Shown piece by piece: positions 53,446 through 62,671 of a stretch of DNA of 64,000 nt (position 1 is its first letter; each line of letters opens with the position of its first letter). Below the pieces are notes generated by a model. The model saw only the letters and a list, made by a program, of their open reading frames with translations, made no database searches and was not told the origin of the DNA. Origin of the DNA: Clostridia bacterium (GTDB lineage: Bacteria > Bacillota > Clostridia > Lachnospirales > Lachnospiraceae); assembly GCA_003249225.1 (NCBI GenBank), contig QKJQ01000016.1:1-64000 (forward strand), in the 5' to 3' direction. The translations under genes and the position numbers were made by a program.

Positions 53446-54045
53446 ATGGAAAAGACAGGTAGATCCGTATATATTATCAACATCGTTACAATTGCTTTGG
53501 TCATCGCCATTGCCGCATTTTCAGTCTATGTTTATAAAAAAGGAGTTTTTACGGATGCTGACAGTTTTGTTGCATTCGTAAGAGCGTTTGGTATCTGGGC
53601 TGCTCTTTTATTTATTCTTCTTCAGGTCGCATCGGTCGTTGTATCGATTCTGCCAACCTCCATCGGCTGCATTGCAGGGATTGTTCTTTTTGGCCCATGG
53701 TTGGGTTTTTTGTACAATTATGTAGGAATATGTATCGGTTCATTGTTCGCATTTTTGCTATCCAAGAGATACGGAAGCCCCTTTGTGCAAAAGATAGTAG
53801 GCAGGAGAATGTATGATAAGTATTCAAAGTGGATTGAGAATGGTAAGAAGTTTGAAAAGATGTTTGCACTAGCTATTTTTTTCCCTGTAGCCCCGGATGA
53901 CTTGTTCTGTTACATGGCGGGACTTACCAAGATGAAATACTCAAAGTTCCTGACAATTATTGTGTTAGGAAAACCGTTTTCCTTGGCATTGTACAGTCTT
54001 GGTCTGACTGCTGTCATCCACTTTGTAACAACTTTACTGCATTAA
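53446..54045 (+). CDS. TVP38/TMEM64 (VTT-domain) membrane protein
   Basis: Membrane protein of 199 residues with about five hydrophobic segments. I-L-P-T-S-I-G-C-I-A-G-I-V-L-F-G-P-W-L-G (about 68-87), then a G-S-L-F-A-F-L-L-S-K-R-Y-G segment and a re-entrant P-V-A-P-D-D-L-F-C-Y-M-A-G-L (about 147-160), match the DedA/VTT family, whose members act as lipid scramblases or ion/undecaprenyl-phosphate transporters. ATG 53446 has GGAG upstream. It lies 34 bases before a membrane-linked glycosyltransferase, which suggests a role in envelope lipids. Confidence 0.85.
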   Translation: MEKTGRSVYIINIVTIALVIAIAAFSVYVYKKGVFTDADSFVAFVRAFGIWAALLFILLQVASVVVSILPTSIGCIAGIVLFGPWLGFLYNYVGICIGSLFAFLLSKRYGSPFVQKIVGRRMYDKYSKWIENGKKFEKMFALAIFFPVAPDDLFCYMAGLTKMKYSKFLTIIVLGKPFSLALYSLGLTAVIHFVTTLLH

Positions 54046-54079
54046 CATACAAAGGATCTAATGTGAAAAGAGGGATACA

Positions 54080-56272
54080 TTGAAAAAAAATATTTTACGC
54101 AAACTAATTTATCTGAATATTATACTTCTGGTTTTACTTGGTGCTTATAAATTGTTTCTGGTTCTGCATGAACCTGATTTTCAAAATAGGAACTATAAGA
54201 ATATAGAGGTGCTGGATCAGAAGCAGGGAGAAGATCAGTTTTCCTTTGTTGTACTTGGAAGTGTGGAAAACACCATCAGTATTTTTAAAAAACGAATCAT
54301 AAATATGGTAAATAAGGAAGAGTCGGTCGCTTTTGCCATAGCACCCGGGAATGCGGTACTCGACGGAGCAGAGGAAAAGTACCGGATACTGAATAACCTG
54401 TTGAACCGTCTTGATATGCCTACCTTTGTCGGGTTCGGGGATCATGAACTTACCGATGGAGGAACAAAGCGGTATTATGATCATTTTGGTCCGTATTATT
54501 ATGCATTTGCATACAGCAATAGTTATTTTATATTTGTTGATACGACTGGGGTGACATATTCCAAGATGCAGAAAGAATGGATTAAAGAAGAACTGCAAAA
54601 GGCAGATTCTTATACGAATGTATTTGTTTTTGTTAACAATGCATTACATGGTGACAAAATGGATAATGTCATTCAGGATAAGGACTTTGGCAGTTATTTG
54701 GAAGAGAGCTTTGCTGCACATCAGGTCGATTACGTATTCTATAATGGGGAAAAAATCACTTCAGAGGAAGCAGAGAATGGTATTACCTATTGCTCGAACG
54801 GAAATGCCGGGATTTCCTCCTTCAATGAGAACACAGGAGTCCTCTATCATTATTTTCTGGTAAAAGTCAATGGTGACCAGATACAGACAGAGTCTGTTGA
54901 TGAGGTAACAAAAGCATCAAACGGTTTACTGCAAAGAGCTGGAAACTGTGCGATGATAATCGAGTCGGTTATTTATTTTCATTTTATAAATTTTATTCTT
55001 ATTCTTTTGGCAACGTTGCTGCTTGCTCTCTTCTTTTATAAAAGAATATCAAAGGACGTTGATTATTACAGGAGCTTTGAACATGAGATCCTGCCACAGG
55101 AACAGGACAAGAAGTTGAATATAGCAATGTTTACGAACAACTATCTCCCCTACATCGGCGGGGTTCCGATTTCGGTAGACCTGTTGGCAAAATCACTTCG
55201 GAAACGGGGACATTCGGTAAAAGTCTTCGCACCACAGTACCCTGGTACAGAAAGTGATGAACTTGTGTATCGCTGCAAGGGAATCCCGTGTCCGCCCGCA
55301 GAAAAGTTCAAGCTGGTGGTGCCAAATATTTTTGCGTGGGGTATTAAAAAAGAATTCGACAGGAATGCATTTGATATTGTGCATGTGCATCATCCATTCT
55401 GGATGGGAGCAAAGGGAATGAGGCTTGCCAGAAAAAGTGGAAAACCAGTTGTGCTGACATATCATACCAGGTTCGAGATGTATGCGGATAATCTGCCTGC
55501 TTTTCGGTTGATCTTTAAAAATGTTATTTCGCACAAGCTGATAAAGAATTTTGGACAAAAATGCAAGGGAATCATAGCTCCTACCATAACAGCGAGCGAA
55601 TACCTTGAAAATGTTGGTGTAAGCCGGAAGAAACTGGTCATGCCGACGGGAATAGATTTCAAACGTTACGAAATAATTGAACCACTGCAAATTCAGGAAA
55701 TCAAAAATACCTATGCACCGAATGGAGAAATATTGCTTTGTTCCGTTGCACGGCTTTCGGTTGAGAAAAACATTGATTTTATGATACATAGCCTTGCTTA
55801 TGTAAAAGAACATACCGATCAAAGATTTACCTGCATGCTCATTGGTACAGGGACAGAGCAGGAGCATATCGAACAGCTGATACAGGAACTTGGTCTGGAA
55901 CGGGAAGTCCGGCTTACCGGAATGATTCAGCCAGAAGACATTCCCGCCTACTATCTTGCATCTGATTTCTTTGTGTTTTCGTCAAAATCAGAAACACAGG
56001 GTATGGTGCTGCTGGAAGCAATGGCAGGAAAATGTCCGGTTGTAGCTATAAATGCAAGCGGTGTTGATGATGTAATACAGGATGAATTTAATGGGTTTAA
56101 GACACAAGAAGAAGAGGTGGTCTGGGCTGAAAAGGTTATAGAACTTCTTGAAAACAGAGAACTGCGTGTGCAGATGGCAGAGAATGCATTTCACTATTCC
56201 GAAGATTTTTCAATGGATAGACTGGCGGAAGAAGTTGAACAGTTCTATAAAAAGATCATTGCCTATAATTGA
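54080..56272 (+). CDS. Metallophosphoesterase-like domain fused to a GT4 glycosyltransferase
   Basis: Protein of 730 residues. TM1 about 8-27. About 50-275 resembles an extracytoplasmic calcineurin-type phosphoesterase (F-V-V-L-G-S, G-F-G-D-H-E-L, F-I-F-V-D-T-T-G), but the usual G-N-H-E is G-D-H-E and the first metal-binding Asp is not evident, so activity is doubtful. TM2 about 293-318. About 345-725 is a cytoplasmic GT4 transferase: N-N-Y-L-P-Y-I-G-G-V-P near its start, V-H-V-H-H-P-F, and the E-A-M-A-G donor motif near 655. GT4 enzymes with this opening include diacylglycerol glucosyltransferases. TTG 54080 follows AGAGGG. The partner membrane protein precedes it. Confidence 0.8.
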   Translation: MKKNILRKLIYLNIILLVLLGAYKLFLVLHEPDFQNRNYKNIEVLDQKQGEDQFSFVVLGSVENTISIFKKRIINMVNKEESVAFAIAPGNAVLDGAEEKYRILNNLLNRLDMPTFVGFGDHELTDGGTKRYYDHFGPYYYAFAYSNSYFIFVDTTGVTYSKMQKEWIKEELQKADSYTNVFVFVNNALHGDKMDNVIQDKDFGSYLEESFAAHQVDYVFYNGEKITSEEAENGITYCSNGNAGISSFNENTGVLYHYFLVKVNGDQIQTESVDEVTKASNGLLQRAGNCAMIIESVIYFHFINFILILLATLLLALFFYKRISKDVDYYRSFEHEILPQEQDKKLNIAMFTNNYLPYIGGVPISVDLLAKSLRKRGHSVKVFAPQYPGTESDELVYRCKGIPCPPAEKFKLVVPNIFAWGIKKEFDRNAFDIVHVHHPFWMGAKGMRLARKSGKPVVLTYHTRFEMYADNLPAFRLIFKNVISHKLIKNFGQKCKGIIAPTITASEYLENVGVSRKKLVMPTGIDFKRYEIIEPLQIQEIKNTYAPNGEILLCSVARLSVEKNIDFMIHSLAYVKEHTDQRFTCMLIGTGTEQEHIEQLIQELGLEREVRLTGMIQPEDIPAYYLASDFFVFSSKSETQGMVLLEAMAGKCPVVAINASGVDDVIQDEFNGFKTQEEEVVWAEKVIELLENRELRVQMAENAFHYSEDFSMDRLAEEVEQFYKKIIAYN

Positions 56273-56330
56273 TTTTCTGAAGTGACGAAGCTTGTCATTT
56301 TGTGAATTGAATTTGATAATACAATAGGTA

Positions 56331-56368
56331 AAAAGCGGAAGCATTGTTAAACGTGCTTCCGCTTTTTA
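56331..56368. terminator. Bidirectional terminator
   Basis: AAAAAGCGGAAGCA (from about 56330) pairs with TGCTTCCGCTTTTT (56354-56367) around TTGTTAAACG. It serves the GT4 gene and the small convergent gene. Confidence 0.88.
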
Positions 56369-56404
56369 TCATGACAGATTCTTGATACGTAGTATCATTG
56401 GTAA

Positions 56405-56569
56405 CTAGAAATAACTGCTGATCATAATTCCAAGGATTGCACCATAGATAGCAGACCCTTTTTTACTGGAAGTGATGGGACAGGTCCCGGTCTTACATCC
56501 AATCTTTTTACTATACAAAAACCCAAGAAATCCACCAATTGCCGCTCCAAGAAGTATTCTTATTATCAT
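56405..56569 (-). CDS. Small DUF6132-like membrane protein
   Basis: Protein of 54 residues with two short hydrophobic segments rich in glycine (I-L-L-G-A-A-I-G-G-F-L-G and A-I-Y-G-A-I-L-G-I-M) around a C-K-T-G-T-C-P-I-T loop. That two-helix, C-x4-C-P-I-T pattern resembles small DUF6132 proteins, whose function is unknown. The longer frame back to 56683 is rejected because AAGGAG lies 7 to 8 bases before the ATG at 56569. Confidence 0.7.
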   Translation of the reverse strand: MIIRILLGAAIGGFLGFLYSKKIGCKTGTCPITSSKKGSAIYGAILGIMISSYF

Positions 56570-56804
56570 AAACTGTCTCCTTTTTGCTCTTTTGTGAGCC
56601 TGTTTATAATAAAGTATAATAAAAAACTGGCCGTTGTTCTGTGAGAGAGTCACACGAATTACAATGGCATGTATTTTTAACATATTTTTTATGGAAATAA
56701 AAGATGAAACAGAGTAAAATAAAAGAAATGCTATATAATATGCTTATAGTTGCCAGAATAAAACAAAGACAACAAGAATTTTTCATTGTTTCAGGGTGGG
56801 GGAA

Positions 56805-58586
56805 ATGAAAAACACAAAAAATGCATTCTTGATAATTATCAGTTTAATGGCTTTTCTGGTTTTTAGTGCTGAAATTCCTGTTATAACCATAAAACAGAAA
56901 GATGCCGCAGTTGAAAAAACGAATAAATATCTGATGAATCTTGCAGAAAAGGAAGCATTGATCCTAAGCAGCAGCATAGTGGATGCCGGTGGAAGAGGAA
57001 GAACCTTAGCTGAGCTTAGAATGCATGAGAAGAAACAGGACGAAACTCTCTATGAAGATTTCATGATAAAATCCTGTCTTGCAGATTCAATGATCTATTC
57101 CATCGGATATTGGATGGAACCTTATTATGCAGGTAAGGAAAAAAAGTATGAAGGTATGTCGGTTACTGCCACAGAGGACGGTACATCGGTTTTGAAGACA
57201 GATTCAGAGGATGGCGGAACAGAGTATTTTTCAAAAGACTGGTTTTTGAAAGGAATCGCGGTTAAAGAAGGATTTGGATATTCAGGACTAGTTTATGACG
57301 AATCTGCGGATACTTATTTGCTGATGATATCATCAAGGATCGTGGAGGATGGTTCTGTGACAGGAATAACGACCGTTGCCATCTCTTCACAAGAACTGGG
57401 AGATTATCTGACAGAATTAACCCCTGGTGATGAGATTCAAACGTTACTCATAACAGAAGATAAACTCTTGCTGGGTGAAGACCGGCTGATTTTAACAGAG
57501 GCTGATACGATTCACGAGGAAAGTTTCCTCTATGAAGAACCAAAGCTTCTTGACCGGATCATTCAGTCCGCTGATACAGGTGCACAGCTTCAGGGTAAAT
57601 ATCTTGTGGCGTGGGCGCTTGTCGGTCAGACGGGAATGAGGTTTGTAGTTTATTATCCCAAATCTGAGCTTATGGCAGAAATAACAGACAGTATTGTTAT
57701 AACAGTTGTTATCTTCCTTCTTGCGATGCTGCTTTTTGTAGTAGTTCTGAATGTTTTTCTGCGGCGTTTTGTTGAAAGACCATTAAAAAAGATACTGCAG
57801 CGCTATAAGATTTCTGAGATTGAAGACAAAGATCATCTGAAATTCAGCGATGCCATACAGTTGATTAATCGGCTGCTGGCGGAATGCAGTAACAGTATCG
57901 ATCAGCTGAATGTGAAAAACATAGAACTGGAAGAAATGAAGGATGAATTTGAAGGATTGTACCAGCAGACAGCAGCTATGAATAGTACGCTGAACAGTCT
58001 GCTTAGTGAGATCAAGGAAGGATACGCAGTTACAGTCCGGTCTCTGTCAAATGCAATTGAAGCAAATGACAAACATACAATAGGTCATTGCGAAAGGGTC
58101 GCAAATTATGCTGTACAGATGGCAAAGAAATTCGATTTTTCCGAAAAAGAACTTCAGAATATAGAGTATGCAGCGATGCTTCATGACATTGGCAATATTG
58201 GTGTTCCCGTGGAAATATTAAATAAATCCGGCAAGCTAACGGAAGAGGAATTCACCAAAATTAAAAAGCATCCGATGGTTGGATATGAAATAATCAAAGA
58301 TATAGAATTTCTGAAAGGGAGTGCTGACCTTGTTCTTCACCATCATGAACATGTAGATGGATCCGGGTATCCGGATGGATTGTGCGGCGATGAGATTGCT
58401 CTTGCAGTAAAAATACTGACAGTTGCAGACCATTACGATGCCATGACCTCCAGCCGTCCTTACCGGGAAGAACCATTACCCGAAGAGATTGCTGTTGATA
58501 TTCTTTGCCAGAAAATTGGTACATGGTTTGATGAAACCGTTGTTACAGTGTTTTTACAGCTGCTTCATGAAAATTCCTGTTTATAA
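56805..58586 (+). CDS. Cache-sensor HD-GYP phosphodiesterase with HD-x-G-N variant
   Basis: Protein of 593 residues. TM1 about 5-24, extracellular Cache-like domain (about 30-285), TM2 about 296-318, linker with a coiled coil, then HD-GYP (about 405-590). His460-Asp461 and the H-H-H-E-H-V-D-G-S-G-Y-P motif are intact, predicting cleavage of cyclic di-GMP. The Lys of the usual H-D-x-G-K is Asn464, which may alter phosphate binding. ATG 56805 follows GGTGGGGG. It is about half identical by eye to the next gene, so the pair arose by duplication; the sensors differ more than the catalytic ends. Confidence 0.87.
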   Translation: MKNTKNAFLIIISLMAFLVFSAEIPVITIKQKDAAVEKTNKYLMNLAEKEALILSSSIVDAGGRGRTLAELRMHEKKQDETLYEDFMIKSCLADSMIYSIGYWMEPYYAGKEKKYEGMSVTATEDGTSVLKTDSEDGGTEYFSKDWFLKGIAVKEGFGYSGLVYDESADTYLLMISSRIVEDGSVTGITTVAISSQELGDYLTELTPGDEIQTLLITEDKLLLGEDRLILTEADTIHEESFLYEEPKLLDRIIQSADTGAQLQGKYLVAWALVGQTGMRFVVYYPKSELMAEITDSIVITVVIFLLAMLLFVVVLNVFLRRFVERPLKKILQRYKISEIEDKDHLKFSDAIQLINRLLAECSNSIDQLNVKNIELEEMKDEFEGLYQQTAAMNSTLNSLLSEIKEGYAVTVRSLSNAIEANDKHTIGHCERVANYAVQMAKKFDFSEKELQNIEYAAMLHDIGNIGVPVEILNKSGKLTEEEFTKIKKHPMVGYEIIKDIEFLKGSADLVLHHHEHVDGSGYPDGLCGDEIALAVKILTVADHYDAMTSSRPYREEPLPEEIAVDILCQKIGTWFDETVVTVFLQLLHENSCL

Positions 58587-58638
58587 TATGTCTTTGCTTT
58601 GGTATAATTGATATAGTAAAACTGTTAATAATGTATAT

Positions 58639-58688
58639 GGATTCAGAATTGGCGAAAAGCCACAACGACAATTCGATTACGTGAATCC
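58639..58688 (+). promoter_or_regulatory. Nested-stem leader RNA before the second HD-GYP gene
   Basis: GGATTCA (58639-58645) pairs with TGAATCC (58682-58688). Inside, GAATT (58646-58650) pairs with AATTC (58670-58674), and GGC-GAAAA-GCC (58651-58661) caps it, leaving internal loops ACAACGAC and GATTACG. A TATAAT-like box lies near 58602-58607. The compact, unequal-loop shape is aptamer-like, but it matches no riboswitch I know, and it has no T-run. It ends 17 bases before the start codon. Confidence 0.5.
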
Positions 58689-58704
58689 AGACTGAAAGGT
58701 TATA

Positions 58705-60513
58705 ATGAAAAATACGAAAAATGTTTTTTTGATCATTATCAGTTTGATGGCGTTGATCGTATTCAGTTCAGAGATAGCGATAACAACGATACGGCAGAAG
58801 AACTTTTCCATCGAGCAGATCAATACATATCTTGTGAATCTTGCTGAAAAGGAAGCAATGGTTCTGAACAATAAGATTACAGAAGTTGGGCAGAGCGGAA
58901 AAGCGCTGTCTGAGATGATTGGGCGTGATTCTGTTCTGGATTTTGATTATTATAACAGCTTTATAAAGGAGCATCTTCAGGATTCGAACATGGCTTTTGG
59001 TATGGGATACTGGTTCGAACCATATTATACCGGTCCTGAAACAAAATACTTTGGGCCTTACCTTTATAAGAACGATGAAGGAGAAAGTGTCTATACCATG
59101 ATGTACAGCACAGAAGACTATGATTATTTTTCATGGGACTGGTATGCTGCCAGCATGGCTTCTGACGAAATCTGTCATCTGACGGAACCATATTATGATG
59201 AACTTTTAAATACTCTTTTTACTACGTATTCCTGTAAAATAATCCGCGATGGTGAAGCCGTTGGTCTTGTTACCATAGATATAACATTGCGGGAATTCAG
59301 TGATTATATTGATTCGATTCAGATCGGAGAAAAGGGAGAAGCATTTATACTGACCAGGGATAACATTTCACTTGGTGAGAATCAGTTCGAAACATCAGAA
59401 AACAGCGAAAATGGGGCTTCCTCTTTTGCGTGCAGAACGCCGGAAACAGCGGATAAAATCATAAATTCAAGTTCGCCAGGTTCAGATATCTGTGAGGAAT
59501 TCATAACCGTATGGGCTCCGATCGGAGAGACCGGCATGCACGTTGTATTTTGCTATCCCAAAGAAGAACTCATGACGGACATTTATAACAATATAGGTTT
59601 TACCGTTTTTATTTTTATTTTTTCTGCAACTTTATTTATTATGGTATTGAACCATATACTAAAGCTTTTAATTGAAAGGCCGCTCAGTAACATACTGAAT
59701 AACAATAAATTCATATCAATAAGTGAGCGGGAAGAAAATGAAGAAAAGAGAATTGACAAGCAGCCAAACTTTGATAATATGGTCCTTTTGATCGAACGCC
59801 TTTTGGAAGAGCGAAATCAGAGCATAGAAAAACTGAACGAAAAAAATGACGAACTGGAGCTGAAAAATGACGAGATCGAGGGACTATATCAGCAGACTGC
59901 TGCAATGAATTCAACATTGCATCAGCTGTTGGATGAAGTACGTTCGGGCTACATTATTACTGTAAAATCTTTGTCAAATGCCATTGAGGCGAAGGATAAA
60001 TATACAAAAGGACATTGCGAGCGTGTTACAACCTATGCACTGGACACAGCAAGACGTATGGGACTTTCGGAAGAAGAGCTGGTCAGTCTTGAGTATGCTG
60101 CAATCCTGCATGATGTTGGAAAAATCGGTATGCCTATTTCGGTGCTTAATAAACCGGGAAGACTGACAGATGAAGAGTTCAAGCTTATCATGTCACATCC
60201 AAAAGTCGGGTATGAAATTGTGAAAGACATTAAGTTCCTGGCAAAAAGCGTTGATATCGTTCTGCATCATCATGAGCGGGTGGACGGAAAGGGTTATCCC
60301 GATGGTATAGGTGGTGATCAGCTGAGTCTTGGAACCAAGATACTGACAGTCGCTGATGCGTATGATGCCATGACCTCAAGCCGTCCATATCGCACGGATC
60401 CGTTGTCCCAGGAAAAGGCAATCGCAATATTACAGGAGTTTTCAGGAAGTCAGTTCGACAAAGAAGTAGTTCAAGTCTTTCTTGAAATACTCAGGGAACA
60501 AAAATACTCATAG
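58705..60513 (+). CDS. Cache-sensor HD-GYP phosphodiesterase, canonical paralogue
   Basis: Protein of 602 residues with the same layout as its upstream neighbour: TM1, Cache-like sensor, TM2 (about 297-320), coiled coil, HD-GYP. All signature residues are present, including H-D-V-G-K (469-473) and H-H-H-E-R-V-D-G-K-G-Y-P. It should hydrolyse c-di-GMP to pGpG or GMP. ATG 58705 follows AAAGG and the structured leader. Separate promoter and leader suggest that the paralogues are controlled differently. Confidence 0.9.
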   Translation: MKNTKNVFLIIISLMALIVFSSEIAITTIRQKNFSIEQINTYLVNLAEKEAMVLNNKITEVGQSGKALSEMIGRDSVLDFDYYNSFIKEHLQDSNMAFGMGYWFEPYYTGPETKYFGPYLYKNDEGESVYTMMYSTEDYDYFSWDWYAASMASDEICHLTEPYYDELLNTLFTTYSCKIIRDGEAVGLVTIDITLREFSDYIDSIQIGEKGEAFILTRDNISLGENQFETSENSENGASSFACRTPETADKIINSSSPGSDICEEFITVWAPIGETGMHVVFCYPKEELMTDIYNNIGFTVFIFIFSATLFIMVLNHILKLLIERPLSNILNNNKFISISEREENEEKRIDKQPNFDNMVLLIERLLEERNQSIEKLNEKNDELELKNDEIEGLYQQTAAMNSTLHQLLDEVRSGYIITVKSLSNAIEAKDKYTKGHCERVTTYALDTARRMGLSEEELVSLEYAAILHDVGKIGMPISVLNKPGRLTDEEFKLIMSHPKVGYEIVKDIKFLAKSVDIVLHHHERVDGKGYPDGIGGDQLSLGTKILTVADAYDAMTSSRPYRTDPLSQEKAIAILQEFSGSQFDKEVVQVFLEILREQKYS

Positions 60514-60551
60514 TCCAGGAACAAACACCTCTTTTGCGGAAGGAGTTAACG

Positions 60552-61397
60552 ATGGAAAGATTGATAACACAGAAAGTTACCGGTCAACGAACACAGGATG
60601 GAGCCGGGGTAAGTCTTGTCAGGGTTCTGGGATACAATACGGCAGAAGCATTCGACCCTGTCCTTATGCTGGATTCCTTCGACAGCAGCAACCCGGATGA
60701 TTATACAGCCGGCTTTCCGATGCATCCACATCGTGGCATTGAGACAATAAGTTATGTGTATCAAGGCGGTATGACACATAGGGACAGTCTTGGTAATGCG
60801 GATACGATTGCTGATGGTGAAGTTCAGTGGATGACCGCGGGATCCGGAATATTACATGAAGAAATGCTGCCGGCTGCGATACGTATGCTGGGAGTTCAGC
60901 TCTGGCTGAATCTTGCGTCCAAAGATAAAATGACAGCGCCTGCTTACCACAGTGTTAAGAAGGAAGAAATCAAAGAAATTCCTCTTGAAAAAGGTTTCCT
61001 TCGTCTGCTTGCCGGCAGATACAAAGAGTATTCAGGGTTTTTAAGCAGTTATCTGCCCTTTGATTATTATGATATTCATCTGCCTTTGGGAGCAGAAACC
61101 ACGATACCTTCCGATATAGACGACTCGGTCATGTTATTCACACTTTTAGGTGACTGTAAAATTGCAGGCCAGTTCGTGAAAGAAAAGACCGCAGTGAAAT
61201 TGTCCGAAGGAACCTTTACGACCATACAGGCCGAAAGTGATGAGGTTCAGGTATTGTATGTCAGTTCAAAAAAACTAGGTGAATCCATTGCCTGGGGTGG
61301 GCCGATCGTTATGAATACGCTGGAAGAGTTAAACAAAGCCTTCGAAGAGCTGGATGAGGGTACGTTCCTGAAAAAGAAAATTGTTTATGAAAAATAA
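60552..61397 (+). CDS. Pirin-family protein
   Basis: Bicupin of 281 residues. His58 and His60 in H-P-H-R-G-I-E-T and His102 with Glu104 in L-H-E-E-M are the four metal ligands of pirins, so the N-terminal cupin should bind iron. Bacterial pirins act as quercetinases or as regulators of pyruvate metabolism; the role here is unknown. ATG 60552 follows AAGGAG at 60539-60544. It starts 38 bases after the HD-GYP gene, so co-transcription is possible. Confidence 0.9.
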   Translation: MERLITQKVTGQRTQDGAGVSLVRVLGYNTAEAFDPVLMLDSFDSSNPDDYTAGFPMHPHRGIETISYVYQGGMTHRDSLGNADTIADGEVQWMTAGSGILHEEMLPAAIRMLGVQLWLNLASKDKMTAPAYHSVKKEEIKEIPLEKGFLRLLAGRYKEYSGFLSSYLPFDYYDIHLPLGAETTIPSDIDDSVMLFTLLGDCKIAGQFVKEKTAVKLSEGTFTTIQAESDEVQVLYVSSKKLGESIAWGGPIVMNTLEELNKAFEELDEGTFLKKKIVYEK

Positions 61398-61480
61398 CAA
61401 ACATAACGAAGGGAATGGCAGAGTAAAGGATTTTTTAAAGAGACAATCAATGCATTCTTATTTTACGGAAGGAAGACATC

Positions 61481-62593
61481 ATGAGTTTTCAATTACCAAC
61501 GTATCATGCCCCGGATTTTAATGCGGCATTTTTAAAAAATGCCCCGGATGTTGTTATGGCAGCTGCACCAAGGGACGGCGTAGTTCCTGAGAATTATCAT
61601 GGAACTACAGTATTCACTGAGTATTTTAAGGTAAATGGAACCTGGCTGCTGGCAGAAGAAAGCCGTATGGATTGTGTGGCAGTCTATAAAAATGGAAGAG
61701 TTCTCATTGTCGAGGCAAGAAACGTGCTGTGCAACGACCTTGTAATTCTTGGAAGAACAGAGAACGCAGAAGAAGGAATTTATGTTTATACCAAAGGGTT
61801 TGTGGATGAGACCGCAGAGGAAAAGCAAAAAGATATCTTCAGCTTTCGGAGCGGAAGATCAAGAGAAACAGCATTTTCAAGAGACTATGATAACATCTAT
61901 GAACTGCTTGAACATGAGAAAGAACAGGGAAAAATTGTATGGGTGATGGGACCCGCCTGTTCCTTTGACTATGATGCAAGGAAAGCATTTTCACAACTCA
62001 TCAATGGCGGATACGTACATGCACTGCTGGCAGGCAATGCACTTGCTACACATGATCTGGAGGGTGCTTATAAAAAGACTGCATTGGGACAGAACATCTA
62101 TACACAGGAAGCACAGAGTCTTGGACATTACAATCACATTGATACCATTAATAAAGTCAGGGAATATGGATCCATAGCGGAGTTCATAAAAGGAGAGCAT
62201 ATAGACAATGGTATTATCTTTAACTGTGTGAAGAACAAGGTACCTTTTGTTCTTGCCGGTTCCATACGTGACGATGGACCACTTCCGGAAGTGTATGCAG
62301 ATGTATATGAAGCACAGGCAGCGATGCGTGAACAGGTAAGTCAGGCCACTACGGTTATATGCCTTGCAACAACACTTCATACCATTGCAACAGGAAATAT
62401 GACACCTGCGTTTCGTGTTCTTCCTGATGGAACGGTCAGACCGGTTTATTTTTATGTAGTCGATATCTCGGAGTTTGCAGTAAACAAACTAAGTGATCGT
62501 GGAAGTATTTCAGCGACTGGAATTGTAACAAATGTACAGGACTTTATCGTAAATGTAGCGAAAGCACTGTCATTAACGAAACGAAGAGATTAA
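61481..62593 (+). CDS. Ornithine-cyclodeaminase-like protein of the COG1915/TIGR00300 family
   Basis: Protein of 370 residues. The C-terminal half is a Rossmann-like (DHS-type) NAD-binding domain: G-Y-V-H-A-L-L-A-G-N-A-L-A-T-H-D (about 182-197), then G-H-Y-N-H-I-D-T-I-N-K-V-R and V-L-A-G-S-I-R-D-D-G-P-L-P. These match the C-terminal domain of cyanobacterial AgrE/ArgZ and archaeal COG1915 proteins, shown to convert ornithine to proline and ammonia. The N-terminal part lacks the arginine-dihydrolase half of AgrE. It is unrelated to mu-crystallin-type ornithine cyclodeaminase. ATG 61481 follows GGAAGG. Substrate is inferred from family only. Confidence 0.72.
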   Translation: MSFQLPTYHAPDFNAAFLKNAPDVVMAAAPRDGVVPENYHGTTVFTEYFKVNGTWLLAEESRMDCVAVYKNGRVLIVEARNVLCNDLVILGRTENAEEGIYVYTKGFVDETAEEKQKDIFSFRSGRSRETAFSRDYDNIYELLEHEKEQGKIVWVMGPACSFDYDARKAFSQLINGGYVHALLAGNALATHDLEGAYKKTALGQNIYTQEAQSLGHYNHIDTINKVREYGSIAEFIKGEHIDNGIIFNCVKNKVPFVLAGSIRDDGPLPEVYADVYEAQAAMREQVSQATTVICLATTLHTIATGNMTPAFRVLPDGTVRPVYFYVVDISEFAVNKLSDRGSISATGIVTNVQDFIVNVAKALSLTKRRD

Positions 62594-62627
62594 AAAAGTT
62601 TAATGATTATGTCACATGTTATTCACG

Positions 62628-62664
62628 CCTCCATTGTATGATGAGTCTATCAAAACGATGGAGG
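62628..62664 (+). promoter_or_regulatory. Hairpin sequestering the ribosome site of the GT2-GtrA gene
   Basis: CCTCCAT (62628-62634) is perfectly complementary to ATGGAGG (62658-62664), which contains the Shine-Dalgarno of the ATG at 62672. The 23-base loop can form a small inner TGAT/ATCA stem. Folding would hide the ribosome site, so translation may be switched by something that opens the stem. Confidence 0.6.
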
Positions 62665-62671
62665 TTATTTT

